A DNA stretch of 64,000 nt from Terriglobus albidus (lineage in GTDB: Bacteria; Acidobacteriota; Terriglobia; Terriglobales; Acidobacteriaceae). The notes below the pieces were generated by a model that worked only from the letters and a program-made list of their open reading frames with translations, made no database searches and was not told the origin of the DNA. Positions 55,052-64,000 of the stretch are shown here, in pieces. Positions within the stretch are counted from its first letter, which is position 1. Each line of letters starts with the position of its first letter. The position numbers were made by a program, and so were the translations under genes. Location of the stretch: positions 124,001 through 188,000 of the forward strand of contig NZ_JAGTAS010000053.1 of assembly GCF_025685425.1 (NCBI RefSeq), read 5' to 3'.

Positions 55052-55924
55052 GTGCTTTCTGAAGGACAACTGCTGGCGTTGCATGTACTGGCAAGCGGTG
55101 TAGCCGATGTGGCCTTCAGCCTCAGCCTGGGGGCCCTCGCTGCATTTATCTGGAAGACGCTTCCTGCTACGTATGGCAGGAAGCTCTTTGTGTTGATCGG
55201 ACTGGCTGCCTTGCTGATAGCAGCCGCACAACCGGTACAACTGGTTATATTGACAGCCGGCATGACGGGCGCTGCCAGCTTTTCGGAACTCGTGCCCCAG
55301 TTTCGTGATGTACTGTCGACCCATGCCGGTTGGATTCTGCTGCCACAGGCAATCGCGGCTGGAGTTGCCGCCGCAGCAGCTCTGATTCCCTTTCCGCGGC
55401 GATCACGGCTGGCGTTAGTAGCAGCTTCCCTGTTTGTACTCTCCCTCTTCCGATCGGCATCCGGCCACGCTGCATCTGACGGGAACTACTCCCTCCGCGA
55501 GCTTTCACAGTGGATCCATCTGGTCGCCACTGGGGTGTGGGCTGGGGGCGTCATGCTCTCCGCATGGCTTCTATCTTCGTTTGCGGATACCGAACAGCAA
55601 TATGCAAATGGAAACAGGCTCTCCATGCAGTCGGCGACAGCGATCGTGTTCATCTTCATGAGCGGCATCTGGAATACATGGCTGGGAGTCGGCGGAGACA
55701 TCCAAGGCACCCTGCATACGCGATGGGTGCTGCTGCTTGCCATCAAGCTATTGTTTGTTTTAACGGCACTCGCTCTTGGAGCAACAAACAGGCGAACCCT
55801 CCAGCATCCGCCCACGAAGCAAACCATGCACCGGCTCTGCGTTACCCTGCGCGTGGAGGCTGTGTTGATGCTGGTCATTCTGCTACTTTCGGCATGGCTC
55901 GGAAGTGTCGCCCCAGCAGCTTGA
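55052..55924 (+). CDS. copD: CopD-family copper resistance membrane protein
   Basis: 290 residues with GTG start at 55052, 2 bp downstream of copC. About eight membrane helices, with CopD features: LHVLASGVADVAFSLSLGALAAFIW, SQWIHLVATGVWAGGVMLSAWLL (the conserved HxxAxxxWxGG segment), TRWVLLLAIKLLFVLTALALGATNRR, and a C-terminal VEAVLMLVILLLSAWLGSVAP. Thought to import copper into the cytoplasm in association with CopC. Last gene of lipoprotein-copC-copD. Confidence 0.93.
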   Translation: MLSEGQLLALHVLASGVADVAFSLSLGALAAFIWKTLPATYGRKLFVLIGLAALLIAAAQPVQLVILTAGMTGAASFSELVPQFRDVLSTHAGWILLPQAIAAGVAAAAALIPFPRRSRLALVAASLFVLSLFRSASGHAASDGNYSLRELSQWIHLVATGVWAGGVMLSAWLLSSFADTEQQYANGNRLSMQSATAIVFIFMSGIWNTWLGVGGDIQGTLHTRWVLLLAIKLLFVLTALALGATNRRTLQHPPTKQTMHRLCVTLRVEAVLMLVILLLSAWLGSVAPAA

Positions 55925-56139
55925 GCCTGGCCGCTATGTCCTTCTTTCCACAGCAATCTCGAATCTTTGCCGGAAGATAGACACAAGCTGCCCATCTTCT
56001 GCTACACTCAATCTTGTTGTTGGTTGATGGCGGTTCCTCCTGTGGGAGTCCAGTCCAGAGCCGGCCACTAGGATGAGAGTTGTCTGCGCCTGCAAGATGC
56101 TCGAGTCTGAATCCCATCCAACTTGCAGTTGAGGCAAGC

Positions 56140-56217
<78 letters not shown>

Positions 56218-56232
56218 TATAAAGCAAAGAAC

Positions 56233-56526
56233 TTAGCTTCGTATGGCATCCCAAGTGACAAGTAAATCCGGGTCCATTACGCTCCAGCCTGAGCTTTCTG
56301 CGGGTCCATCTCGCCCGCGTTCTGACCCACGCCGGGAATCATCATCCTTACAACCTTGCTCTGTGGCCCGCTTGTTCGAGGTCACGGCCTGCGTGTACAC
56401 CTCAAGCGTGATCCTGCTGTTGGCGTGCCTCAAGAGTTCCTGTACGGTTTTGACGTCTTCCCCGTTCGCCTTAAGCAGTGTGCCGAACGTGTGGCGGAAG
56501 GTGTGCCAACCGATTTCAGAACGCAA
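56233..56526 (-). pseudogene. Tyrosine-recombinase integrase remnant (C-terminal catalytic part)
   Basis: 97 residues remain, opening SEIGWHTFRHTFGTLLKANGEDVKTVQELLRHANSRITLEVYTQAVTSNKRATEQG. This includes the HxxR box (GWHTFRHTF), the second His (LLRHAN) and the nucleophilic Tyr (EVYTQA). The N-terminal half with the first catalytic Arg is gone: upstream in frame a TAG stops translation near 56547. The gene points toward tRNA-Asp, 15 bp away, as is usual for tRNA-site integrases. An inactive remnant of the integrated element. Confidence 0.85.
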
Positions 56527-56695
56527 CCTGCCGTTTTCCGATACCGGCTATAACTCAAACTCCTCCATGTGCGAATGACTATTGATACTCATCTTGTATC
56601 GACAGATGCGAATGTAACGTAACTTGTTCCCAGTCGGAATGGGCTCGGCATTCTCAGGTTCCTGTAGCTTGCAAGTGAATTTCATCGGAGACCTA

Positions 56696-56926
56696 ATGCA
56701 ATACAAGAAAGTGACTATCCTTCTCGCTTGCGGAGTACTCCTTTCGGTTATATCGAGATTACTTGGGCCTCAAGGACGCGGCCTCACGATAAAGACCGAG
56801 AATGGCTTTCACTACGTCCCATTCAGCCAAATATTTTCTTGGCTCACATTAGCAGGCTGCTCTGTTGTGGCGAACGCTATGATGCTCCTTGGCATATATC
56901 GATTCTTTCGCGGTATTAGGGATTAA
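56696..56926 (+). CDS. Small two-helix membrane protein in the tRNA-Asp element
   Basis: 76 residues from ATG 56696 (GGAG 6 nt upstream). Two hydrophobic segments (VTILLACGVLLSVISRLLG and FSWLTLAGCSVVANAMMLLGIYRFF) with a short polar loop. Family not recognised. The gene is more AT-rich than its neighbours, which fits acquired DNA inside the att repeats. Confidence 0.5.
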   Translation: MQYKKVTILLACGVLLSVISRLLGPQGRGLTIKTENGFHYVPFSQIFSWLTLAGCSVVANAMMLLGIYRFFRGIRD

Positions 56927-57347
56927 GGGAACATCCTACGTGCCCCAGATATGGCTTCGTCAGATATGGGATACCCGGTTCGTGGCAAGGTCGCCACCCT
57001 GGCCCGTCTGAATTGAGTTAGGGTGCGGCAGCGAGCATCCCCACCCTCGACCGCATGGGAGCCCCGCCCTCGACGGCATGGGAGCCATCGCGCCGGAGCC
57101 CACGCCGCCCACGAACACATCGAAACCGCCCATCTAGCCCCCGCACCGCGTTGCTCGCCGCCATGACATCCGCGTGCTCAGGAATCGATTTGGGTCAAAA
57201 GCAAAGATCGGCCGAGGCCAGGGCAAAAGTTTACAGGGCAAAGGTCTCGGGTCCGACGGGTCCAATAAACGTTGCCAAGAGGGATTCAGAGCGCTCAGGT
57301 TGCCGTCCGTTACGCCTGGTTTCAATTAGTTGCGCGACACAGATTAG
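56927..57347. other. Interior of the decayed tRNA-Asp element, no clear gene
   Basis: Frames here are open in several phases but lack ribosome sites and coding character. A 20-bp tandem duplication (CCCTCGACCGCATGGGAGCC at 57044-57063, near-copy at 57067-57086) is present. Probably eroded remains of a mobile element. Confidence 0.5.
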
Positions 57348-57392
57348 CTGTCACGGCAGAGGTCGCGGGTTCGAGCCCGCCGTCCCCGCCAT
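57348..57392. repeat. att-like direct repeat, right copy (tRNA-Asp 3' fragment)
   Basis: CTGTCACGGCAGAGGTCGCG then GGTTCGAGCCCGCCGTCCCC and GCCAT. It matches 56173-56218 except for one missing C and one changed base. It lacks the tRNA 5' half, so it is not a gene. Confidence 0.85.
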
Positions 57393-57575
57393 CATTCTGA
57401 AAACCTGGAACTCGCATGCGTCAAGAGGTTCCGAAACCAACCTCGAACACGACCTCCGCATCTCATTTATCCCCAATCCGCCAACCAAGGAGGCTTTGAC
57501 AATAGTTCTTTCTCATTCGGGTTCAGCGTTAGCGGCTTCTTCTATTAGGTGATCCAGACGTTTCGGGTGGTGACT

Positions 57576-57806
57576 ATGCCATATCCTCGTTGTCCACAAT
57601 TGGACCTTCTTTCAAATCGGCTAATCGACACGTATCGAGTATCGAGCGGCGGCGATTTCATGTCGATCGAAGGTGTAGCCGCGGCCCTTAATCCTGCCAT
57701 CATCGCATTGAAAGAGGCGATTCGAGAGCATAAGCGGTCCTGCATCCTTTGTCAGAAAATCGCGGCCGATCTGACCGGCCGATCGGTTACAAGGAAAGTC
57801 GCTTGA
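57576..57806 (+). CDS. Small cytoplasmic protein with CxxC motif, function unknown
   Basis: 76 residues from ATG 57576 (GGGTGG upstream; a GTG 27 bp earlier is alternative). Cys6 near the N-terminus (MPYPRCPQLDLLSNRLIDTYRV) and a C-terminal HKRSCILCQKIAADL pair of cysteines; mainly helical. Short acidobacterial proteins of this layout (N-terminal Cys, long helix, H-x(n)-CxxC) occur frequently, from memory, but no function is known. Confidence 0.5.
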   Translation: MPYPRCPQLDLLSNRLIDTYRVSSGGDFMSIEGVAAALNPAIIALKEAIREHKRSCILCQKIAADLTGRSVTRKVA

Positions 57807-57868
57807 CCTATCGGTCCAAGTGTTGCTCTTGTCGCCAGACTTCATAGAGTACCCACGCGGCATCCAAA

Positions 57869-59425
57869 ATGGGTATGTCCGCGCTTAATCATGGTGAAAT
57901 CCCCGTTCTGATTGTTGGTGCAGGCCCTACCGGTCTGGTGCTGGCTCTCTGGCTCACGCGTCTGGGTGTGCCAGTCAGGATCATTGACAAAGTCTCTGAG
58001 TCAGGCACGACTTCACGTGCACTGGCCGTACAGGTCCGCACATTGGAGTTTTACCGGCAGATCGGACTGGCGGAGGAAGTAATAGAGGGCGGCCGGCGGG
58101 TTGACACGATCAGCTTCTGGTCCGGAGGAAGGCAGCGGGGGCGCTCCGCGGCATTCGGTGATATGGGCAAGGGACTTACTCCCTTTCCATATGTACTGAT
58201 TTTCCCGCAGGACGAACATGAAAAGCTCCTCATTAGGCGGCTTGCTTCCCTTGGCGTGGATGTGGAGCGCCAGACAGAGTTGCTCGGCCTACAACAAGTG
58301 GACAAGCATATATTGGCGCGCCTAAAGAGACCTGATGGCTCTGAGGAGAGCTGTCAGGCGGTATACGTTGCGGGGTGCGATGGCGCCCGCTCAAAGGTGC
58401 GCGAGGAACTAGGCATTGGCTTCCCTGGAGGAACTTACGAACACCTATTTTACGTAGCCGATGTGGACGCGGGGGGCGCCGCCATCAATGGCCAACTCCA
58501 TGTTGCTTTGGATACGGCAGATTTTCTGATTGTCTTTCCACTGAAAGACGACGGTCGTGCTCGACTGGTAGGGGCCGTCCGAAGAGAACCGGAACAGGCA
58601 GATGAGAAGCTTTCCTGGGACGACGTCAGCAAAGATGTCGTCAACTGGATGCGGATCGACGTAAAAAGAGTGAACTGGTTCTCTACCTATCACGTGCATC
58701 ATCGTGTCTCCCAACAATTCCGGAAAGGCCGCAGCTTCCTGCTTGGGGATGCAGCTCATATCCATAGCCCGGTCGGAGGCCAAGGCATGAATACCGGCAT
58801 CGGGGACGCGGTGAATCTCGCCTGGAAGCTGGCTGCGGTGCTCAATGGATGTGCAAGCGAAGCGATCCTGGATAGTTACGAACCGGAGCGGATCGACTTT
58901 GCGCGCCGGTTGGTAGCGACCACCGACCGGGCTTTCAGCCTGGTCACCAGTAGAGGTCGCATCGCGCGGCAGATAAGACGAAACATTGCTCCGTTTGTTA
59001 TTCCGTCTTTTTTTGAAATTGGATCATTTCGCAGATTAATGTTTCGAACCGTTTCACAGACCGTCATCCACTATCGACAGAGTCCGATGAGCACCGGCAA
59101 GGCTGGAGAGATCCGCAGCGGAGATCGTCTGCCGTGGATCGCAAATGCCTTTGGAACCGAGGACAATTTCAAGTTTTTGACGACGCTGCAATGGCAGGTT
59201 CACGTCTATGGCGAGCCATCGCCGGAACTTTCGACTGTCTGTCGCAGCAGGGATTTAGCGCTGCATGCCATTCCCTGGCGAGCAGAAATGGAACGAGCCG
59301 GGCTGAAGCGTAATGCGCTCTATCTCGTGCGGCCCGATGGACATATAGGTTTGGCAGACCCAATCGGGAACCCAGCAAACCTCCGAGCCTATCTTGACCG
59401 ATGGAACATCAAGCCCTCTGCCTGA
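57869..59425 (+). CDS. FAD-dependent aromatic monooxygenase (PheA/TfdB-type)
   Basis: 518 residues. FAD-binding motifs of class A flavoprotein monooxygenases: GxGxxG IPVLIVGAGPTGLVLALWLTRLGVPV near residue 13, the DG motif AGCDGARSKVREELGI, and the GD motif RSFLLGDAAHIHSPVGGQGMNTGIGDAVNLAWKLAAVL. A C-terminal thioredoxin-like domain typical of phenol hydroxylases is visible (about 420-518, PDGHIGLADPIGNPANLRAYLDRW). It would hydroxylate an aromatic or polyketide substrate with NAD(P)H. No pathway genes adjoin. ATG 57869 or 57875 is the start; neither has a good ribosome site. Confidence 0.92.
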   Translation: MGMSALNHGEIPVLIVGAGPTGLVLALWLTRLGVPVRIIDKVSESGTTSRALAVQVRTLEFYRQIGLAEEVIEGGRRVDTISFWSGGRQRGRSAAFGDMGKGLTPFPYVLIFPQDEHEKLLIRRLASLGVDVERQTELLGLQQVDKHILARLKRPDGSEESCQAVYVAGCDGARSKVREELGIGFPGGTYEHLFYVADVDAGGAAINGQLHVALDTADFLIVFPLKDDGRARLVGAVRREPEQADEKLSWDDVSKDVVNWMRIDVKRVNWFSTYHVHHRVSQQFRKGRSFLLGDAAHIHSPVGGQGMNTGIGDAVNLAWKLAAVLNGCASEAILDSYEPERIDFARRLVATTDRAFSLVTSRGRIARQIRRNIAPFVIPSFFEIGSFRRLMFRTVSQTVIHYRQSPMSTGKAGEIRSGDRLPWIANAFGTEDNFKFLTTLQWQVHVYGEPSPELSTVCRSRDLALHAIPWRAEMERAGLKRNALYLVRPDGHIGLADPIGNPANLRAYLDRWNIKPSA

Positions 59426-59466
59426 CATTCTCTGGCAAGCAACTGCCGATGCGTTTTGGCTGCGAC

Positions 59467-59570
59467 TAGAGCATTTTTCCTGTAGGTGTAGAGTAGGGCC
59501 TCCGCATTTATGGGCATTTTCCGCCGCTTCACGCCCTTTAGAAATACCCGACAACAGGGAAAATGCTCTA
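59467..59570 (-). repeat. Dispersed TA-bounded element copy (104 bp)
   Basis: TAGAGCATTTTTCCTGTAGG at the left, AACAGGGAAAATGCTCTA at the right; the internal palindrome is partly changed (GGGCATTTTCCGCCGCTTCA). It lies between the convergent monooxygenase and GH89 genes. Confidence 0.87.
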
Positions 59571-59643
59571 ATTCTTACTTATCTCATCGGTCATGACAGC
59601 TTTGCATATCTCACAAGAGATCAACGGAGTCGCCATTACTGAA

Positions 59644-61965
59644 CTACTTTATTGAATGGCCGAGATCGTCGCAGCAGTTCGGTTTGGCTTGTATATCATA
59701 TCGACGATAGCCTTCTTCTTGTGCAGGCTTCCATTTTGTAAGCAGACGTGCTGATTCCGCTATGCTGTCCCCAGATGGAATGTCAGGATAGCTGTCGGTC
59801 TCGTCGGACCATGCCTGTTCCCATCGCGCCAATTCTTTGTAGAAGGGGTTGGCATCGTCGGCGGGGCGCTGGTATTCCAGATGAAGACCTCTGCCGGTGA
59901 ATCGCTTCTCTCCCAATGGCTGACTGACGAGGTATTCGAGGAAATGCCTCCATCGCGGAATATAGTAGCCACGAATCAGGCCACTCCATTGACGATTGGA
60001 ATAGTCAAAGAGAAGCGCATTCGGTGCGCTGGGACCCCAGACTGTTATCTGCAGACGGGCATTCCTTTCATACTGTCTGCGCTCTTTTGGTGTTGTTGCC
60101 CACTTCTTTGCGGAGTTCAACCAGACACCTAGCAGGTATTCTTTACGGGTTCCAAGCAGCTTATCCATATCGCTGGCCAAGTCCAGAAAGCGTTTGGCGG
60201 CGTTGGCTAATTCGATGTTGTTCTGGCGTTCGTATGCGGTCGCGATATCTCGATGGAGGACGATAGAAAGATCAGCCAATGCCTGTCGAGCCACGTCGAC
60301 AAGATCAAATCGGTAGTTATCGACGGTAGCGAAGTCGGATGCCCCTTTCTGAAGAAGCTCCCACGCCTGCCATACCAGGTCGGGATTGTAGTGACGTTGA
60401 AAACTGGCATTGGGCGCTGCCCGATCGAGATAAAGCGCCGGACGGGAACAGATCGGGCTCTCCATAGAGCCACTCTCAGCACCATTTTTGTAGAGCGATT
60501 GCAACAAAAGAGCCCAGGCCTCTTGTACAGTACTCATGTTACGGCCATACCGGGCACTTATCTCACTGCGCAGCCACTGAGAGGCATCGGGTGCGGAGTC
60601 CATCCAGGCAACTTCCGTCGCAGCATCGTAGAAGACCGGGTTCTGCTCTGTGCCTTCGGGAAAAACTCCGATGCCGGCTTCATTCTTACCCCATTGGCCA
60701 TCAAGCAAGTCAAAAGGGTTGCTGAGCGCGGACTGGAGACTGCCTCCCATGAAGACGCGGCCACCATAGTTGTGCAGTACGCCGGTCACATAGCTGCGGT
60801 CCCAGAAGCCCTGATTCTTCTGCGCGTTTCTCCCTGTAAGGTCGAGCAGGATGAGATTGTCCTTGGAGATGCTCGTTACGATCGGCTTGCGTAACGACCA
60901 TGTCTGCATCGCGATGACAGCTTTGGTATCGACCGCGCGAAGTGTCGCAAGAATCTCTTTGGCGACGTTTTGCAGATAAGACTCTGTGCCGTTCGGTGGC
61001 TTGCTCTCGTGAAAAGGATCGACGCCGTAGAGGTGATCCGTGCCAAAAAGCTTTTGCTGCTCTTCGAGGAAGGCGATACCCATCTTGCGGAAAAGCGGAT
61101 CGAGAGGATCGAGCTGCGCCGTACCATCAAAGACATTGCACCACTTTGGCTTTAATTGAATATTGGCTTCGGGGAATTTCTGTTTCAGCATTCGCGGCAC
61201 GACACCCACAAAGCCTTGCAGGATTGGGGTCATGCCAAAGCTGCGTTCACGTTCGAGAATCTGCCGGCCCAGCACGATGTGGGACCCGATCCAACTCTGT
61301 GGCAATGGACCGCCCCAGCCTTCGAGGTTCGCCATCCATTGCCATGCGAAGAAAGCCGGACCGCAGAGAAAGGCGCGGATTTCGTCATCCTCCATACGAA
61401 AGCGGCGAAGTGTATTCTGCCAAACTGCTTCCTGCCCAGTAACGGCGAGCGGCATGTTGATTCCATGCATCGCCATCCAGTCAATCTCTCGCTGCCATCG
61501 TGGCCAGTCCCACCAGGGCGCGGTATAGCTGAACGTGCAGTAGTTGAAGTAAGAACGATAGCGGAACTTCGTTACTCGACGGACCGGCTTTTGGACTACT
61601 GGAAGCGGCGCATGTAGAGGCAGAGCATCGTCCCACCAGGTCTTCTGGAGATAGCAGTGGTATTTCAGATAATGATTGAGGGCCGATGCGATCGAAACGC
61701 CATTGTTACCGCGAAGCACAATGCGTCCGTTCCTGCTATCCAGTCCAAAGACATCTGCGCCGTTTTCAGGAGAGACCACCTCGATATCGAATTTGTCTGC
61801 AACATTCGGGACAACACGGCCGAGCAGTCCTCTTGCTGTCGCGATGATATCTTTCTCTTCCAGTGCGGCGACATGAGGCGTAGCCGCTCTGAAGAGCTTT
61901 GGAGCAACGGCGAAAGCCGCCGCTGAACCGATAATTTCAAGAACATTGCGTCGAGAGAGATACAT
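59644..61965 (-). CDS. GH89 alpha-N-acetylglucosaminidase (NAGLU-like), Tat-exported
   Basis: 773 residues from ATG 61965 (GGAAGG upstream; longer frame upstream is implausible). A Tat-like signal (MYLSRRNVLEIIGSAAAFAVAPKLF) precedes the NAGLU N-terminal domain and TIM barrel: KFRYRSYFNYCTFSYTAPWWDWPRWQREIDWMAMHGINMPLAVTGQEAVWQ, GWGGPLPQSWI, LYGVDPFHESKPP, VLHNYGGRVFMGG, GVFPEGTEQNPVFYD, then the NAGLU C-terminal helical domain. The two acidic residues needed for catalysis lie in the HES and PEGTEQ regions by family comparison. It hydrolyses terminal alpha-GlcNAc from glycans. It lies 50 bp downstream of a GH95-like gene. Confidence 0.93.
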   Translation of the reverse strand: MYLSRRNVLEIIGSAAAFAVAPKLFRAATPHVAALEEKDIIATARGLLGRVVPNVADKFDIEVVSPENGADVFGLDSRNGRIVLRGNNGVSIASALNHYLKYHCYLQKTWWDDALPLHAPLPVVQKPVRRVTKFRYRSYFNYCTFSYTAPWWDWPRWQREIDWMAMHGINMPLAVTGQEAVWQNTLRRFRMEDDEIRAFLCGPAFFAWQWMANLEGWGGPLPQSWIGSHIVLGRQILERERSFGMTPILQGFVGVVPRMLKQKFPEANIQLKPKWCNVFDGTAQLDPLDPLFRKMGIAFLEEQQKLFGTDHLYGVDPFHESKPPNGTESYLQNVAKEILATLRAVDTKAVIAMQTWSLRKPIVTSISKDNLILLDLTGRNAQKNQGFWDRSYVTGVLHNYGGRVFMGGSLQSALSNPFDLLDGQWGKNEAGIGVFPEGTEQNPVFYDAATEVAWMDSAPDASQWLRSEISARYGRNMSTVQEAWALLLQSLYKNGAESGSMESPICSRPALYLDRAAPNASFQRHYNPDLVWQAWELLQKGASDFATVDNYRFDLVDVARQALADLSIVLHRDIATAYERQNNIELANAAKRFLDLASDMDKLLGTRKEYLLGVWLNSAKKWATTPKERRQYERNARLQITVWGPSAPNALLFDYSNRQWSGLIRGYYIPRWRHFLEYLVSQPLGEKRFTGRGLHLEYQRPADDANPFYKELARWEQAWSDETDSYPDIPSGDSIAESARLLTKWKPAQEEGYRRYDIQAKPNCCDDLGHSIK

Positions 61966-62014
61966 TCGCCTTCCATTCCACCGATCTGAGCTATTTGAAG
62001 AACGTGCTGACGTT

Positions 62015-64000
62015 TCACTTTGGCGTAATACGGTAGGAAGTTCCCTGGCGCGTATCCATCGTGAATTGACCATTCATCCCTGGGGACAAGGTTTGTATGA
62101 GACCGCTGCCAATAGTAGTGACAGCAACTGGCCTCGAGCCCCAGGGAGATTGCACTGTGAGACGACCACCGTGCTCACTCGTAAAATCGATATTCAGGAC
62201 CGATCCCTTGCTCTGAGCGCTCGTGACCAGATAACCACCCTTGGCACGGAGACGCGTGAAAGAAGCATCCATGGTTGCGGGCCAGTCAGGAAAAACTCTT
62301 AGCACGCCAAGCTCATGTTGCAGGAGCATTGAGTTGAGCGCCTCGATAGAACCGGAAGTCTCGATCCCTCCGCCACCCTGGGCTACGGAGAGATTGCTGG
62401 GACGCCACTGATGAAGGATGGCTGCACGAAACTTATTGACGAGATCGTCGGCAGGCCAGCCGATTCTAGCGGCGACAACGAAGATCTTGCAGAAGCCATT
62501 GAAGGAGTTGCCGCCGCGGGTGACACCCCAGGAGTTCATCTCTTCCATGGAATTTTTGGCTATTTGTAATTGAACTGCATCGCCTCCGATCGCCAGGTTT
62601 TCTCCTGGGTAGACCAGGCCTTCAAGATTGATCGGTTGATTGCCAGGCTCAAAAAGGCCATGATCGGTTATGTCGTTCTTGATGCTTTTAGCGATGTAAT
62701 AAACCTGCTTCCCGTTAACCTCTCCGGAGGGATAGGGAGCGAGGTTGTCGATGAACGCTTGCCATATTGGACGCAATTCCGCGTCGACGTTCAGAACTTT
62801 GCTGGTTTCGATAAGCTCTTCAGCTATGCGCCGGGCAAAACCAATATCAAGATTGGGATCGACATCATCTCCGCCCTCGTGAGCCGCGCTATGGACGAAA
62901 GACCATTTACCGTTCTCGTCCCGCACTGCAAAGTCGCGCCAGAAGGCGTCGAGGCCTTTGAGGATCGGATAAAGTTTTTCCCGCAGAAAGTGGGTATCTC
63001 CGGTGTACTCGTAATAAGAGATGAGCGGAAGAACACTGAAAGTGGCGTTTGACTTCTGATCAGCAGGGAGTTTCTTGTAATCCTTGACTGGAGCTATCGG
63101 AACAAGAGCAGGCGCAGGCTGAAAGTTATTGAATGGGGTGAAGGTTCGCTGAAATGAGACTCCCTTGTAACCAGCGAGTGCAGTCCTATTGGTCTGCCAT
63201 GGGACCTGCGCGATAACCATCTCATTGTAGGGTTCGGCTAGCTCTGCCCGGTTGCTGGAGAAGACGCCATAGTACGGCGCTTCCGCGTTATAGTTCATGA
63301 AGTAGCGAGCACCCCATGCAGCCTGATCAGTAGTGATAAAGCTGCCGAACATGGAGGTGGCAAGTTTGCCGGGCCGATTCGTGCTACCGAGCACATAAAG
63401 CGCCCCATAGTAGTAGTCATGCAATGTTTCGTCATGGACATCGATGAAAGATTTGAGCCAGAACTGCTTCCACCATTCCTCATGCCTGGCTTCCGCTTGC
63501 TGAATGCCGGCCGGTGAGATTTGATCGGCGCGAGTAAGCGCCTTCTTTACGAGACCGTCGACAGTAGGGCCAGACGGACCCATACGACTGTCGCTTTCAA
63601 AGGTGGTGACAATCCAGACCGGAGCACCGCCTTTCAAGGTGATTTCTTCTGTGGCCTGGCCGGCTGTATGGGTTGCGTTTCGAGGCGTGGAGCCGATCGT
63701 TCGCACGCCAATGGCGACTCGAGAGGTGTATGCGTCAGGTCCTTTCAAATCGTTCTGGCGTGTGACCCACAGATCGTTGTGATCGGCGCCCGCAGTGCCT
63801 GGATAGCGGTCAGGCTCATCGGCATCTGGCTTGGGTAATACGAGCGCAAGCGCCAGGCTTACACTGGGACTTCCTTTATCGGTCTGCACCTCAACCAGGA
63901 ACGTGTTGGAATCGTCCGCAGTGAAAGAACGGATGTGGATGGGAGTGCCATTGAGCGTCAGATTGGTCGTAACCTGCGCATGCAGGATGTCCTGCGCCAT
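62015..64000 (-). CDS. GH95-like glycoside hydrolase, C-terminal 661 residues (5' end outside window)
   Basis: Open to the window edge; the first Met at 64000 is internal, so the N-terminus is missing. An (alpha/alpha)6-barrel catalytic part follows a beta-sandwich: RHEEWWKQFWLKSFIDVHDETLHDYYYGALYVLGSTNRPGK, MNYNAEAPYYGVFSSNRAELAEPY, SFVHSAAHEGGDDVDPNLDIGFARRIAEELI, GGNSFNGFCKIFVVAARIGWPADDLVNKFRAAILHQ, GIETSGSIEALNSMLLQHELGVLRVFPDWP. The pattern resembles family 95 alpha-fucosidases and relatives. Exact family and substrate are not certain. Stop at 62015 is 50 bp from GH89 start; likely one operon. Confidence 0.78.
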   Translation of the reverse strand: MAQDILHAQVTTNLTLNGTPIHIRSFTADDSNTFLVEVQTDKGSPSVSLALALVLPKPDADEPDRYPGTAGADHNDLWVTRQNDLKGPDAYTSRVAIGVRTIGSTPRNATHTAGQATEEITLKGGAPVWIVTTFESDSRMGPSGPTVDGLVKKALTRADQISPAGIQQAEARHEEWWKQFWLKSFIDVHDETLHDYYYGALYVLGSTNRPGKLATSMFGSFITTDQAAWGARYFMNYNAEAPYYGVFSSNRAELAEPYNEMVIAQVPWQTNRTALAGYKGVSFQRTFTPFNNFQPAPALVPIAPVKDYKKLPADQKSNATFSVLPLISYYEYTGDTHFLREKLYPILKGLDAFWRDFAVRDENGKWSFVHSAAHEGGDDVDPNLDIGFARRIAEELIETSKVLNVDAELRPIWQAFIDNLAPYPSGEVNGKQVYYIAKSIKNDITDHGLFEPGNQPINLEGLVYPGENLAIGGDAVQLQIAKNSMEEMNSWGVTRGGNSFNGFCKIFVVAARIGWPADDLVNKFRAAILHQWRPSNLSVAQGGGGIETSGSIEALNSMLLQHELGVLRVFPDWPATMDASFTRLRAKGGYLVTSAQSKGSVLNIDFTSEHGGRLTVQSPWGSRPVAVTTIGSGLIQTLSPGMNGQFTMDTRQGTSYRITPK

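Noticed and set aside
57348-57392. Second tRNA-Asp gene
   Set aside because: Only the 3' half is present; no acceptor 5' strand or D-arm, and the T-arm is altered. It is an att-type fragment.
57055-57552. 165-codon plus-strand frame in the tRNA-Asp element
   Set aside because: Arg/Pro/Ser-rich translation that runs straight through the duplicated tRNA fragment; not a gene.

Overview
The window looks like chromosome of an Acidobacteriota member of the class Terriglobia (Terriglobus, Granulicella or Edaphobacter type). This placement is inference. It rests on the Oar-like TonB-dependent receptor with an N-terminal carboxypeptidase-regulatory domain, the paired DUF1501/DUF1800 genes, an ATPase with several MacB-like permeases, the tolQ-tolR-tonB-tolB-pal-cpoB order, GH89/GH95 glycosidases, and the moderate-to-high GC. 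Most genes are housekeeping or cell-envelope genes.

Layout. 1-5.5 kb, minus strand: the N-terminal three quarters of dnaE, a DUF218 protein and recN. 5.6-11 kb, plus strand: a complete Tol-Pal envelope cluster. 11-17.7 kb: a DapA-like protein without the Schiff-base lysine, a small membrane protein, and carA-(secreted protein)-carB. 17.9-25.4 kb: Rieske and DoxX proteins, DUF1501/DUF1800, and a fused E1-alpha/E1-beta dehydrogenase. 25.4-36.3 kb: MscS, YyaL-type protein, TolC-like protein, truA-M20 peptidase, Do-type protease, PGBD protein. 36.4-46.3 kb: ROK regulator, tRNA-Val, esterase, a HEGYPGHH lipoprotein, TonB receptor and AbgB-like amidohydrolase. 46.4-53.4 kb: an ABC exporter with one ATPase and three permeases, then an M20-fold lipoprotein with altered metal ligands. 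53.8-55.9 kb: a copper cluster ending in copC-copD. 56.1-57.4 kb: tRNA-Asp with a decayed integrated element (integrase remnant plus duplicated tRNA 3' end). 57.6-64 kb: a flavin monooxygenase and two glycoside hydrolases, GH89 and GH95 (the last cut by the window edge).

The most striking non-genic feature is a family of nine short dispersed elements, typically 113-116 bp. They are bounded by TA and carry terminal inverted repeats TAGAGCATTTTCCCTGT, or TAGAGCAATTCTCCTAA in a variant. They sit at five of the seven main convergent gene junctions and repeatedly supply the stop codon of the adjoining gene. One copy lies in frame inside a MacB-like permease and adds exactly 38 codons, as expected for a 114-bp net gain with a duplicated TA. 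They look like a non-autonomous mobile element (MITE-like, possibly IS630/Tc1-type) that doubles as a bidirectional terminator. No transposase for it is seen in the window.
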